This document shows, piece after piece, positions 36,511 through 49,251 of a stretch of 64,000 bases of DNA; the stretch's first letter is position 1, and each line of letters starts with the position of its first letter. The position numbers and the translations under genes are program-made. The stretch comes from Buddleja alternifolia (taxonomy: Eukaryota > Streptophyta > Magnoliopsida > Lamiales > Scrophulariaceae), in contig CM033408.1 in the NCBI GenBank assembly GCA_019426215.1, positions 11,502,618-11,566,617 of the forward strand, given 5' to 3'. The notes under the pieces were generated by a model. It saw nothing but the letters and a program-made list of their open reading frames with translations. It had not been told where the DNA came from and searched no databases.

Positions 36511-37654
36511 CTTATCTTTCTTAGGTGATCATGCAAATATGCACATCATACATAGCATAAGAAAATAAGTAATCATACATAAAGCGGTAAATGTGATCTT
36601 AGTCGAGCCAATACCTAAACACCCTGAGCCATCAAGGTGTTGACCAATCTAATCTAAAGACCCAGACCCTACACTAAGGTCTTCAAATCTCCATGAGATT
36701 GAATGTCTCCATCTTCGTCTTCATAAAATTACATTTAAAGAGAACTTTTCCCTCTCAATTACAAGAAAAGAAAACATGGCACGCAGGCCTCAAATCATAA
36801 CATCCACTAGTCTATGGCTCGACCCGAAGCGCCACATAATCACATAAACATGCCAACATGCAAACATGAATTAATATTCACCGTCTTTAATTAAGGATAA
36901 TCAAATTAGTTAATGGATCCAAAGAAATTTCTAAAAATCAAATTTAGAAACCCACATGAAAAAATTTTCCAATTAATCTAAAACAATTTCAAAAACCTAA
37001 TTTTATTCAATCTCGGAAATTAATAAAATTCCTTTTTTATTTCAACTTCCTAAATTAAATAAACCTTTAAAATATTCAATTTTTAGAACAAATTTAAAAC
37101 TATTTTAATTTGAGATTCAAAAAACTTTAAATCACAAATTAGGCTTGCGCTTTTTAACTTTAAATTGCAAAACGACCCAAGGCCTAAAACGTAATTATAA
37201 CAAAAAACATTTGGAAATAGGAAAAATTACATTTCGACCCCTAGGTCAAATCACGACAATCGCCGTCGCACGTGACAGTGCTGCCAGAGCAGCGCCGTCC
37301 GTGATGGCGAATCGCGTACAGCGATGCGTAGCTAGAGGTGCGTGTGCGCAGCACCGCTACTGCCTGTGCATGCACCTCATCGGCGCATCACTGTTCGCGA
37401 CGGCGAACAACTGTCGTCGCCATGTAGCGATGCTGTTCCAATAGCGCTGCCGCAACGGACGCCCCCTTTTTCCTTTTTTTTTTTCAAATGAAAACATAAA
37501 AACGCAACCCTCCGATTTCAGATTAATTCTAAATCAACGGACCCAAAAATTAAACAAAAAATTCAACCAATTCCAATATGCAATAAAAACATATTTAAAG
37601 CATATAAACATGAAAAGAATCCGAGCCATGTCAAAACCTTAGCTCTGATACCAT
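36511..37654 (-). other. Leader/internal fragment of element V with PBS
   Basis: The minus strand has TGGTATCAGAGCT at 37,641-37,653, one base from the LTR edge, so this is the 5' internal region of a minus-strand LTR element. No gag or pol frame is seen before element IV cuts in. A GC-rich patch at 37,240-37,470 stands out from the AT-rich surroundings. Confidence 0.6.
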
Positions 37655-38214
37655 TGTTCGGATCGGTACAACTCCGGGGATATCGGCGAAGCGAAAAATA
37701 CAGATTTAAAAAATTAAAAGTGACATCCCCAAATTAAGGCTAGGCAGATATGGTACCATCGGATTCAAAACTATGCTCAAAGAAAGTTTTCTCGTGTTTA
37801 CCTTTCAAATAACTTAAAGCAGCAACGTCTTTTTAAGCTACTCCCTACTACACCTCTCCGAATTGGATTTGCCCTAGCGCCCGAATTGTTGCGCCTCTGA
37901 GTTTATCCACACCTAGCTCATATCCTCGATTATCTCCACCAGTGCTAGCTAAGAGAATATCAAATTTTGGCTTTTGAGGAAAAACGGGTAGGAGTTTATT
38001 TAGTGGTCTTCGTACTCAACACATGAGTTGGAAAAATTCTTGTGAAAGAAAAAGAGGAGAAAATAATAGAAGAGGACTTGTGTGATTTTTCAATTAATCA
38101 TTCATTATTTAAAAATGGTGGAATATATATATATATATATATATATATAGACTCCACATAAGTGAAAACACACATATACAAACACGCCACTTCCCCTAAG
38201 AAATAGGGATGTTC

Positions 38215-38256
<42 letters not shown>

Positions 38257-38407
38257 TATTTTCCTTTCTTTTATTCTCTTCCTCAATTAGTTGGAATCAT
38301 TCATTATTTAAAAAGGGTGGAATATATATATATATATAGACTCCACATAAGTGGAAAAACACATATACAAACACGCCACTTCCCCTAAAAAATAGCGACG
38401 TGCGTGT

Positions 38408-38457
<50 letters not shown>

Positions 38458-39878
38458 TAATATCTGATAAATATATTTGGTAAGATCTTTTGGTTGGTTA
38501 AGATACCTAATTAAAAGGAAAGATCTTATAAGATATATATATATATATATATTTATCAGATTTATATATATATATATATATATATATAAACTTGGTGGAC
38601 AAGATAAATCTTTCCACCAATATATCACACACACATATATACACACACACATGCGCATATATATATTTTATTTCTCTTTCTTTTATTAATTAATCAGTCC
38701 TTCCCAATTTAATATTCCAATATTAAATTATAGGACCATTAATTAATACAAAATATTAAATATCTTTTTCTTGATTAATTAAATCCATTTAATTAATCCC
38801 TCCATTAATTTACAAAGAATTAACTAGCCAATAGGTACTACACTAAGTTATGTATGTGACCCCTCAGGCTCATTGACAAGCTAGCAATAATTCCTCCCAT
38901 AGGCTAGATTAATTATTCTCAATAATTAACTAGGTCTTTGATTAATTTCACCAAATTAACCCAAAGCACCTATTGTCATGGATCGATGTCTAGCAACGTC
39001 GCCATGACTTCCTAATTGTCAACGATGAAAAGTAAACCTATCCGAGTTACGATCGTTATGTGAGTAGAATCTCGTCATCAGTTTCCCGTCCATGGTCTAG
39101 GGTATGGCAACGATCGAACCCTAATCACCTCAGAAACTATGAATGTGTTGTTATATCTAATGATCCAGTCTTCTAAGTCGGGACCACCAATCCCTCTTTG
39201 AAGACAAATGCTTTGATCAAAGGCTTTCATCGATCATTTATATTCTCGCAACAGCATAGGAAATAACGGGTACTCCTGACCCTAGATGAATCCTTCGACG
39301 ACTGCCACTTGTTCCGCTGTATTACCAGACTAAACAGAATATACACGCCATATGACTCTCCTAGAGTGCATGTGCATATCAAAGTATAGTGGGTAATACC
39401 TTTTCCAATGACATCTCAGGTCTAAGGACTAATCTCACACTACGAAACCCAAGGACTCCATTTTCGACAGCACCAACTAGGAATCCTTAGCGGGTCCGTT
39501 CAATTCCATACTCACCCAAAGTATGAATCTTCATACATGTATTGGCTATACTAGCCATCAACAATGGAACACGTCAACCTCTTGGGAGAGTTACATGTAT
39601 GAACAAGTTTTGGCGAGGCTAGTGATATCCCACGTCTCATAGCCTCTATGATTTGGAATATTATTTATGATTAAGGTCTTTGAGAGCATTCCGTAGGTAT
39701 CCCGGCCACTCCCCTAACCATATGTAATCCATGGGATCGTTATCTATACTAACATAAGTAATGACAATAAAGAAGCATACCATAAAGAAAGATTCAGTAT
39801 ATTTAAAACAAGACTGTCATAGTGTTTTACATTTAATATGACAGAGTCTAAAACAAATGGCTCACCGAGCACCTAACA
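37655..39878 (-). repeat. 5' LTR of element V
   Basis: About 2,224 bp; minus strand TGTTAGGTGCTCGG to GATCCGAACA, next to an initiator-Met PBS. It is unrelated to the main family LTR. It contains several TA microsatellites and an internal tandem duplication (38,094-38,452). The outer end at 39,878 is inferred from the TG terminus; no matching target duplication can be checked because the other end is outside the window. Confidence 0.65.
38094..38452. repeat. Duplicated ~160-200-bp block with TA tracts in LTR V
   Basis: Blocks starting near 38,094 and 38,295 share 'ATTCATTATTTAAAAA', 'AGACTCCACATAAGTG' and 'ACGCCACTTCCCCTAA' in order, each followed by a long TA run (38,218-38,253 and about 38,410-38,452). 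Frames through it encode only Ile/Tyr repeats and are not genes. Confidence 0.75.
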
Positions 39879-42637
39879 CTATCACTAAGAACATTGGTTT
39901 TGAATGGGCATGTACAGCCCCTGAATAATTTCCTTCCTTTCACTTTTTGTTATTTCCGGACCTGCCCAAATTAGGGCAGGAACCTTCATGCTTTTCTCCC
40001 AGCTAGGGATTTATGAATTTGCTTTTGGTATATTTTTCTCGTCTTAACTAACCTACCCAGGTTAGGAAAGGGACATTCGCGGCCTTCCCCCCTGCTTGGG
40101 GTTTACTTTTATGCCATGCAATTTTAGTATTTTCCTTTGTTCCACTGTATTTTATCTTTGCATATATGCTTATTTAAACTATTGAAGACATTTACACTTA
40201 CTTGCGTTTGAGACGTGTACCTTAGTTTTGCTTGTTTCCTTACCTATTTTTCTGCAAATTTAACAACGAACATAACTTGCTCTACTCCCCTCGGGAAGTA
40301 GATTAGATTTTTGTGATACAAATAATGTTCCAATTCTTCGAACCAAATTTTATCCGTATAGGAAAAAACACAAAAAATACCAGATAGTCGTACCTCTGTT
40401 GAAGCTTTGAATTTTTCTCTTTCATACTTGCACCTATCAATGTGGACAAACCACAAGATATTCCTTTCACTTAAAACACGTAAACTAGTTGTATATCAGG
40501 AGGTATCACCTGAACTAAGCTGTAGATGTGGTTAGGTCTGGTGGTTCAATTGTGCAATCGTGAAGACTTGCACTCGGGATTAAACACCTATTTCATTCTT
40601 GCAATCATGGAGACTTGCACTCAGGATCAAACACCCATATCATTTCACATATGCAATCGTGGAGACTTGCATTTGGGATCAAACACCCATCTCATTTCTC
40701 ATATGCAATCGTGGGGACTTGCATTTATCACCTGCCTTATATCCCTTTTTTCCCTCTCCGTTCACGCATTTTTCCTAGATGGGCTCACAGCTGGCCAGGA
40801 ACTGGCTGCGAAGAAATATGAAGAAAATAATTGTGGAAGCAAGAAGATGGAGGATTTCAAGGCTTGGAATTTTCGAAATTTGCATGTAGAAAAAGGAGGA
40901 GTTGGAGATTAAAAAAACAAGTGAAGAAGACTTTAAAGGAAAGATGTACTACAATTCCCACCAAAAGAGAGAATCATAAAAGAAAAATTCTTTAATCCTA
41001 CAAGGAGTCTAAGAGAGAGCATGAAAAGATTGATGAGAAGAAAAGTGGAAAGAGTCCTAGAGGATTTAGGGAAGCTTATCTTTGGAGGAGACAAAAACTC
41101 ACTATAAGACTAATACAAAAAAAAAAAAAAAAATTCTTCACACAACTCATATGAGCCTATGGGTTGGCTCGCGAGTTGGCTCCCGTTTGGCCCAAGTGTT
41201 GCAATTCACGTGTAATTTGTACTCTCGAGGCTTTAAATTTCTTCAAAACTCTCAAGAGTAGGGGGGCTTAGGATGTGAGCATAAATATCACTTTATATAA
41301 TTGGGCCCAGAAGGATTGGACTTTAAGAATTTAAGGAGAGCTCATGGGCTACCTCAAGTAAAAACTGAAAGGAAAGGTTGAGGATAGTAGGGTTGAAGGC
41401 CTCATATTAAGGCTGACAAGACGATGGAAGTGAATTAATTCAAATATTTAGTCAATTTATATCCCAAAAATCAAGGGATTATTTCCTTTTCTCCTCAACT
41501 ACCAAAAGAGACTAATTTAACTAGAGGAGAGGGGAAGTGGACAGCCACTTCGGCTATAAGAGGGAAGAGTTTTGTAATTTTTAGGTTATCATTTTTTGTA
41601 CAAAATTGAGAATCATATGTTGTATTTTTTGTCTCCAAAAGAAACAATAAAGTTTTATTATGTTCTCCTTGTTCTTTCGCTTCTACTTTTCCTAAAAATC
41701 TCCATTTATTAAAAAAAAAAAAAATTACTTTCAGTTTATTATTTTAAGATAAATTATCCATTTTGTTTATCGAATTTCTTGGTGTGAAATTCGAACCACA
41801 TCACCCAGAGATTTGAGAAATTACCATAATCTCTCTGCCGATAAAGGTATATTATAATTTCACCTCTTTCATTAAAAGCACATATAATTTCACCTCTTGA
41901 GAAGGGATATATTGGTAACTGGCAATTGGTAATTACTCAAAGCGAAGGCATATCTGATTATCCCTGTATAATATATCCACATATGGAGAAGCATAATCCA
42001 AGTTTCAGCCCTTTGCTAGTGCTACTCAAGGTCAATGCACCACTCTCTATGTCAGTAGCCAATGCTTGATTATTCTTCGCAGGTTTCAAGATGATCACAT
42101 CCGTTCATTGTATAGAAAACTCTTCAGGAATGAGCTTAACTGTCCTCGACCTAATTGCCGGGAACTATAAGAATCACATTTACATTCAATGGCTAACGAA
42201 AAACAGTTGGTGTTTACAGACATTAAGAGCTAGTACGTCCACTACATAGTGCCCAAGTTAATGCAAATAAAAAAGCAGAAGCTGCAATTTGACTGCAATT
42301 GAGCTTTAATTTCACTGTACAACTAAACTAATTCCGATGATAAATGCAATGATGATTTCTGTACATCGTTTAATGTCACATCTCTAAAACAAGGGCGTTT
42401 TGGAGCCGGAAACACCCCTTACCCCTTGGCCCCCATCTCTCTCTATGTCTACGTTATAATATACACGTCCGCTTGGGTAATGATCGGGAATCGCCATTGA
42501 TCAAAACAGAATTGAATCCTAACCACTCGCTTGCTTCAAATCTTTCCTACTCCCACTCATCTCCCTAAGAGGAGAATCCAAAATCTCCACTTGTTCCATT
42601 AGAAAGAAAAAAAGCAGCCATGAGGCAGGATAAACAA
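39879..42637. other. Intergenic region and 3' flank of the KOB1-like gene
   Basis: No gene is supported. It holds a ~52-bp minisatellite (40,554-40,727), two poly-A stretches (about 41,117 and 41,710) and an imperfect duplication of an AGGGCAGG/AGGTTAGG-type segment near 39,960-40,100. The last several hundred bases are probably the 3' UTR and downstream region of the gene at 42,638. Confidence 0.5.
40554..40727. repeat. Minisatellite, ~52-bp unit, 3.4 copies
   Basis: The core GCAATCGTGGAGACTTGCA recurs at 40,554, 40,601, 40,653 and 40,705 (spacing 47, 52, 52), followed by 'GGGATCAAACACCCAT' in the complete units. Confidence 0.85.
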
Positions 42638-45600
42638 TCATGCTTCAACATCAGCATCCATGACTGGGGGAGATAATGGAGGGATAGCTTCTTCATAAAA
42701 CGTATAGTTACTTATTTCTAGAGTCTTTCTAGCTGTTTTCTGAGACTCTATATTTCTGCCCATCTTTCTTGATGAATGCAATACGGAGACAGCAGCCGTA
42801 GAGTTACTGCTCTCAGAGGTAGCTAAGAATTTGCCCCCTGGGAGAGATTCTCGGGCAGATGCGATAACTGATAGAAATGCGCCAGATTCCCTTAAACTTT
42901 GGATGATGGTCTGGGAAATGAGAAGGGAGAATTTATTTTATTTAACTATCATATGAATGGTCTGTTTAATTACATAATTTTATTTAATTACCAAAGCTTA
43001 CCATTGGAGCATAAATCCGTGTTAAAATCCCCTTTCTCAATAATTTCAAGTTGAGGGTTCTATCGGTCCACACGACGTGTTCACGATACCTGTTGTAGCA
43101 AAAATGCAAACCAAAAGTTACGCATGTTTCAGAAACGCTTCAAGTAATGGACAATATATGAGCAAAAAATTTATAAAATGAAACTCAAAACAAATAGTTT
43201 CACATAATCAAATAATGGAACAAAAACAATTTTATGGTACTTTTGGAAGTTTGAACATTACCAGTTGAGCATCTCCTCCTCTGTAGCAGTTGAAGCAATT
43301 ATAAATGCCTGCAAATAAATGGACAATACTTATCAGCATGAGAATCAGATTGAAAATCGTGGAGAATATTTAAATTGATTCAACTAAATTTAAAGCCAAT
43401 ATTTATTTCCAGTATTGGCAGATATCGTTTTTGTAAAACATGGTATGACCTATTACAATTTCATAGGATCCTGAAAGTCGTTTCCAAATAAAAATGTTTA
43501 TCTTATTTAGATACAAAAAAAATTGACAACCACACATCTATTATAGTTATGGGACAAGCCAAAACTAAAAGAAAAACAACTGCAAAAAAATACATTCATG
43601 GACTAGTACACTGCAAAAACGTTTTAACGACATTCATATTCAATTGTGTCCAGAGGATAGACAAATAAAATTTCAAACAATTGTCAGCATAGAGGTAAAG
43701 AAAATAAAGAAGTCTAGCATCTCTTGTATTACAAATTTCTGATTGTCAACTTATGCTAAAAAGTTGTATTTTCTATTTTCTCGAGCAATAGAAGAAACTC
43801 ATAGTTTAATGTTAAAAACAAAAATCTGTGTCTCTAAACAAATTTACCTTAGTTACAGTGTACAGAGCTTACCTAATACTTCTTAATTTATTTTTTGAGA
43901 AAATCAATTTTAGATATACTATAAATATGATGGAACCGTTGCTTCACAATAGTCTGCAATAGATTAGTTTCATCATCATTCCAATAAAATTCTCAATTGC
44001 ATGTCTTTGGAGTAGGATAACAATTGGGTACACAGACACCAACAAATAAATTGTATGATCCTAGACCTCCACATGTTTGAAATTAAACATGCTTATGAGT
44101 CCTTTAAGAAGCAGTAAAACAATCAGGAGAAATATGGTGCCATGTTCGTACATAGTGTATCAAGCAAATAACTAAATAAACAATGATGCAGGTGTCTAAC
44201 ACTCACAGCCCTATCAAAGTCCAACATAAAGCACCGTTTGACATCCTCCTTTGTAGGCTTACAACCACATCGATCCCGCCTAGAAGTCAAGTCCGAAAAC
44301 TTTGCATATGTATAATGCAAGACAGCAGCCTCCTCTAATTTGATCTCACTGTCAATAATTGTGCAAAAGCGCATGTAAAAGCCAAAATTGACACAAATAA
44401 CAAGAATAACGATGCAGAGTACAATATGGGATCAAACACCAAACAAATAGGACAGAGAATGCTTAAAAGAAATGGCATGTTATATAAAAGTGAACAATTA
44501 GAATCATACTTTGGAGTTTTCATGTAATTGTGCCATCTGTGTGCACCATTTGGGCGAAGATGATCTTGCACTCGAGCAGCCGATTTCCCATTGCCATAGG
44601 TCAAAAAGTAGTTTGGATTGCCACGTGTCGATTCCTTATACATGCCGAAATAAGTGTCTTTTGTTAAATGGTCATAGTTTTTCTTGAACATGGATATCTG
44701 TATGACAAATAAAAAAATGATATCAGTAAGTTTCAATAAATCAAGTACTATGTCATGGCATAAAGATGTTCTCGGCCAAAATTCTCTCTTGAACTCTACA
44801 TTCTTTAATAATCAACAGCAAAAAGAATTATCTTGAATCTGTGAGGTAAAATGAACTATATTTTCCTATCCTAACAATAGAGAATCAAACGGTTTCTATA
44901 TACGTGAGAAACAAGCTACTATGCACAAGGCAATTGATATTACAGAAAATGGAATCAGCCATGGTTACCTGACCAGATTAAGAAATCCTATTAAAAGTAC
45001 TATTAATTCGCAGGTGCACAATGATGCTATATTTAAAGAATTACCTCTGTGAAAGGCTCCTTGATGTCATCCCTTTCAATGCTGCTCTCCTGACAAGACA
45101 TAATATGGTGAGCTTGAGAGAAATCATAGTTATTGATCCTATTCATTCCTCTTTGACAAGATGGGGTCAAAATTAAACATTCAATCCATATAATCATATA
45201 ATAAAGTGGCTTTTATGTCTCAGCAATAGAGAAACACATAGACACCTCAAACTCCTTACATAGTTGGGAAAGACAACCATGTCGACATTCCCAGGCACAT
45301 CAAGCAACAATTGTCTCAAAGAATATTCCCGAGCGCCAGCTGGGTGAATCAATTCATCTGTGTCTAAATGAAGTATCCAGTCCATGCCAGCATCCTAGAA
45401 TTATAATATAAAAGGATAATGTTAATTTTTCATCAGAAACCATGTTAACTTGTTCCAAATTTGTATCATTCATACCCTTGCCATGACTATAGCCATCTCC
45501 ATGTTGAGGGATTGCTTCACAAAAAGCTCGTAATTGCAAGGCTTGTAAAAGAAACTAGACAACCAAGTTTCGTTCCAGATCCGGCTGGCACAAGAAACTA

Positions 45601-48530
45601 TTTGTAAGTGTAAGATAATAGCCAATGCTAATGGATGACGAAGATTTCTACAATTTTTAAGATAACTTTTAAGACGAGAATTAATTCTAGAGAACAAATA
45701 TGTAACTTATAGGATGAGAAGCAGCAGGTGGTGGTTCAGGATTAAAAAATGTATAAATTACAAACAAGAATAAGTTAGCAGAACTTCATCCAACATTTGC
45801 TTGTGCCGTGAAGTGGACAACAAATGAAACGAATCTATGGAATCACACAGCTGATGTGACATACCTCTTAGCTTGTTGTTCTTCCAGCTGTTTAGTTCTA
45901 TATATCACTTTCACGCCCTACAAAGATAAGCAAAGTCCACATTCACTTTCAAACGTGGAACCACATTGTGGCTGAACTAAATAGAATCTAACATATGTGT
46001 TGGTCAAAACACTCTCCAACAATATATCCCCGCGCCCATACTTACTGGGACATGTCAGTAAGATGAGATGGATGGGGTGAGTTTGTACAGAGATTGGGCG
46101 TAGATATTGATTGGTCCACCCTGCAAACACTATGGACTACTTGGTAACGCACACTCGACGCTCGAGCAAAAAATAAACATTGATAAGATGTTTTTGATTA
46201 TAAATAAATTAAGTAAAAGGTCAGAGAAGAGAGGGAAATAAATAGAAAAATAATACACGAAAGATAATTAAATTGAAATTGATTAAAAGAAGAAAACTAA
46301 TAGACAGAGAAATAGAGGACATCGTGTGAAAGGTAAGAGAGAGTAGAGAGAATGTGAGAGAAATAAGAGAAGAGAGGCGGAAGAAAAATAACTACCTTTC
46401 CATACTGAAATCTTTTCCAGACGAAAACTACCTCTGTCTCACTCTCTTCAATTCTATAAAAGTATATATACAGCAATTGTAACATTGTCCCACTTGTATA
46501 TGAGACCAAACTGGAAGCCACCTAAGGGTCTAAGACTGGAGATAAGCTGGTGTGAAACAAAACTCACGGTCAAACTTCAAAGGAATTTATTGTTGAGACC
46601 TTGAACTTTTTGCTCTGAAGAGCTTAGTGGAGTTAAGACTGCAGACTAGCATCCATCTCAACCAAGCACAAAAAAGGTACATAACTATAACATCGCTTGA
46701 TATACATGTATTTCAGGAATATCGTGGTCAATTGTGATATTAAATCAACTAAAACAACTCTTAGAGATCCAGCCACATGTAAAGATGCCATGCATTCTTG
46801 TGCAAGTGAGAAGGTAATCTAAGGTGTGAACAATAAGGCATGGTATGTCTTAAAAACATATTCCATGCAGTCTCGCCTTTTTCATACACAATATTTCATT
46901 CAGAATACTAAAGCCAAAAAAATTATTTGGTTATAGTTCTTTTTACTGCCTTTTTTGCACTGCCCTTGAAGAGCAAAGTACATTTATCATGTAAATTATC
47001 AGCTGTGAATCACTCATGAGGAAGAATATTGCTTACTGCTTACACAGACAATCTTGTAAACTTCAGAAGATTATATGTATATATATATAGAGAGAGAGAG
47101 AGACACACACACACACACATATAAATACACGTGTATATATAATTAAAAAAAAATCAAACGAATAAACTTTGTAGAAGGACCAAAAGAAATAAGGTAAGCA
47201 GCAAACTCACGAGAATGGATTCGAGCACTCTGGACACTGCAGGAGATGCAGCCTTCCCTTCGACAAACAGAAAAAAAGTTGACACTCCTATAACTTTATG
47301 ATAGAACATCCATGGAAGAATCTGGTCCAAGTTAGCAGATGTACTTGTAGTAATACATATCTGCATATATTAAAGAGCGAAAAAATAAAAGCATCAACAA
47401 CCATTTATTGCAAACTGTTATTAGAAGATGAAAGGTTGCAATAGTATAGTACAATAGGAAATTAAATTCAATTATGAAATGTCAACAAATTCTTAGGTCA
47501 AATGCATCTGAATTCAACTCTCTTTCCACATTTCCAACTACTGCAGTTAAAAAATCATGAGGTAAGTATATGGTGCCGGAATTAGACTTCCGCATTAAAT
47601 GAAATAGAAAACTGCAGTTTTGTAACGTCGCCATTATTAAACCAGTCATCATTTTATTGAAAAAATTTCATCACATCTTCAGCTAGAGTATAGACTTCAT
47701 ATTGCCTAAAAAGAGACCAAATGACACAAGAACCATATGATACTCAAGCCATTATGCACAAGATAAACATCATGAAACTTTAAATCCTAAAAAATTACGT
47801 AAAACCTCCAGCTTTCTTGTCCATCGTTTCTTAAAATGCGTTGAATTCGAAAGAAAAAGGGTCAAAATTTAAGAATTTGGGATGGGTAGCATAATTAGTG
47901 ACGTATAATGCCATTCATAAACTACACAAGAAGAAACAAAATTCATTAATTCTTAGGAAAAGAAAGAATTAATGAAAACTTATACGACATAGTAACTTTT
48001 GCGTATCCAAGAACTAAGGAATCACGAATACCTAGTTTGCATTGAATTCATAAGAAAGACAACAATTTGATCCAAGAATTACAATATATGAATCGAAAAA
48101 GGTTCAACAACCAAAAACCGTTTCACACATCAAACCCCCAAAAAAAACAGAAACAATTATAAGAAATTGAAAAGAATAGAATAACCTTGGGGTTGGGCTT
48201 GAGATCGGAATCGAACTTGAACTTCCAGTCCCGATAATACGGAAACGTCGCCGCATTGGAGTGTCCGAGCAGTGTCGAACAGTCAGAAGAATGAGAAGAT
48301 GATTGTTCAATGGTGGCTGAAGGGGAGGAGTCCATGCCGGGGAACTTGTGCGACTCTTCGGGGGACCATCGGGAAATGGGATCATCAACGCCGCCGCCGC
48401 GCCACTGGAGGAGGAAGGCGAATAGGGCGAGGGAGAGAGGGAGGACGGTGAGAAGTAGGAGGAGCTTGGCGGAGAAAGAGTGGTGGCTCGCGGGTGGTTG
48501 GGTCCGTAGGGAGGTGTGTAGACCCGCCAT
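42638..48530 (-). CDS. KOB1: KOBITO1/ELD1/ABI8-like glycosyltransferase, 11 exons
   Basis: Plant-specific putative glycosyltransferase. Arabidopsis KOBITO1 (ELD1, ABI8) is a type II membrane protein needed for cell elongation and cellulose synthesis, and is linked to ABA response and plasmodesmata. Exons read from the right: 48530-48186, 47360-47211, 45917-45865, 45584-45476, 45394-45260, 45089-45045, 44697-44510, 44348-44207, 43308-43262, 43089-43002, 42910-42638. All introns are GT-AG and all phases agree, giving 524 residues, close to the family's usual ~530. Residues 23-41 form the membrane anchor, '[13 protein letters not shown]' follows, '[17 protein letters not shown]' opens the catalytic domain, and the DTD motif (HLDTDE) is at 230-232. 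'[20 protein letters not shown]' and '[19 protein letters not shown]' are also typical. An upstream in-frame ATG at 48,602 would add 24 residues; the inner Met gives the more usual short cytoplasmic tail. Family recognition is from memory of KOB1 motifs. Confidence 0.88.
47074..47140. repeat. Compound TA/GA/CA microsatellite in the first intron
   Basis: Consecutive TA, AG, AC and TA runs, about 70 bases downstream (in gene direction) of exon 2, so within the intron between exons 2 and 3 of the KOB1-like gene. Confidence 0.8.
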
Positions 48531-48892
48531 TGGCACAAAAGGCTGGCCCAGGTGGGGGATGGGTGGAATTTTTGTAGTGTGATAGAGATGGGGTGCACGC
48601 ATATGATATGAGTGTGAGTTTTGTAGTGTTGTGAATTTATTGAAATTTTCTAGGGAATTGTAGCTATGAGTTGTAACTTATAATCATATTGTAATTTTTG
48701 GTGTAATTCTATATCAGATCGAGTTCAATGGTTTGAGTGTGAATTTTGTGTCTATATCTCTCACATAAGTGTCTGTAGGGACCGCACAAAATACATTTTA
48801 TTGTATAAAAAATATAAACATTAGAACCATTGGACTCGATTTAACATAATTTTTTCTTGCCTTTTGTAGTGTATATATATGCACAAAATTGT
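48531..48892 (-). promoter_or_regulatory. 5' flank of the KOB1-like gene with a small inverted repeat
   Basis: This includes the probable 5' UTR and proximal promoter. No convincing TATA box is seen. Arms ATCGAGTTCAATGGTT (48,718-48,733) and AACCATTGGACTCGAT (48,825-48,840) are inverted copies with one mismatch, and similarity extends weakly beyond, so a MITE-like insert of about 125-145 bp is probable. Confidence 0.5.
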
Positions 48893-49251
48893 ATGTATAT
48901 ATATATATATATAATTTTACCCAAACACACACCAGAAACACTTTGTGGCCCCTCGGTTTAAGACTCATGACCTCACACTCACAAGTGAGATGTGAATGCC
49001 ATGAAAGACTTAGATGCCGGGGGCGCCATTTGTAGAGCGTATTAGCCGACTCTTCAAACATTATTATATTGTATCTTGCGAAGTTATTTAATAAAAGACA
49101 TATTCTTCTTTATCTTATCGTTATATGCAATTAAATAAAAGTCCCCTAGATTACTCTTAAGCTCTGAAATGTGTTTGGTATCGAGGATGTCAATCATGGA
49201 ATATGTCACTAAGGTTGTGGTCTTAAAGATATTCCAAGTCACAGAATTATC
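48893..49251. repeat. Direct repeat, left copy (~0.36 kb)
   Basis: It begins in a TA run followed by TTTACCCAAACACA and ends at the minisatellite. It is collinear with 49,719-50,098, sharing 'ACTTTGTGGCCCCT', 'CACTCACAAGTGAGA', 'AAGTTATTTAATAAAAG' and 'AAGTCCCCTAGAT' in the same order. No coding function is seen. Confidence 0.85.

Noticed and set aside
37145..37444. 99-codon plus-strand frame in the GC-rich patch
   Set aside because: It lies antisense in the leader of element V, has no recognisable domain, and is open mainly because of base composition.
38098..38689. Open frames encoding Ile/Tyr repeats
   Set aside because: They are translations of TA and CA microsatellites inside LTR V, on both strands, with no other coding evidence.
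40912..41134. Retroposed transcript ending in poly-A
   Set aside because: There is a poly-A tract near 41,117 but no target duplication or coding similarity was found.
42638..48530. Assignment of the host gene to the GT92/DUF23 family
   Set aside because: The DTD glycosyltransferase motif suggested it at first, but the catalytic-domain opening and the Cys-rich C-terminal block fit KOBITO1-type proteins better.
48104..48598. 164-codon minus-strand frame overlapping exon 1
   Set aside because: It is a shifted reading of GC-rich exon 1 of the KOB1-like gene; the other frame has the membrane anchor and joins correctly to exon 2.
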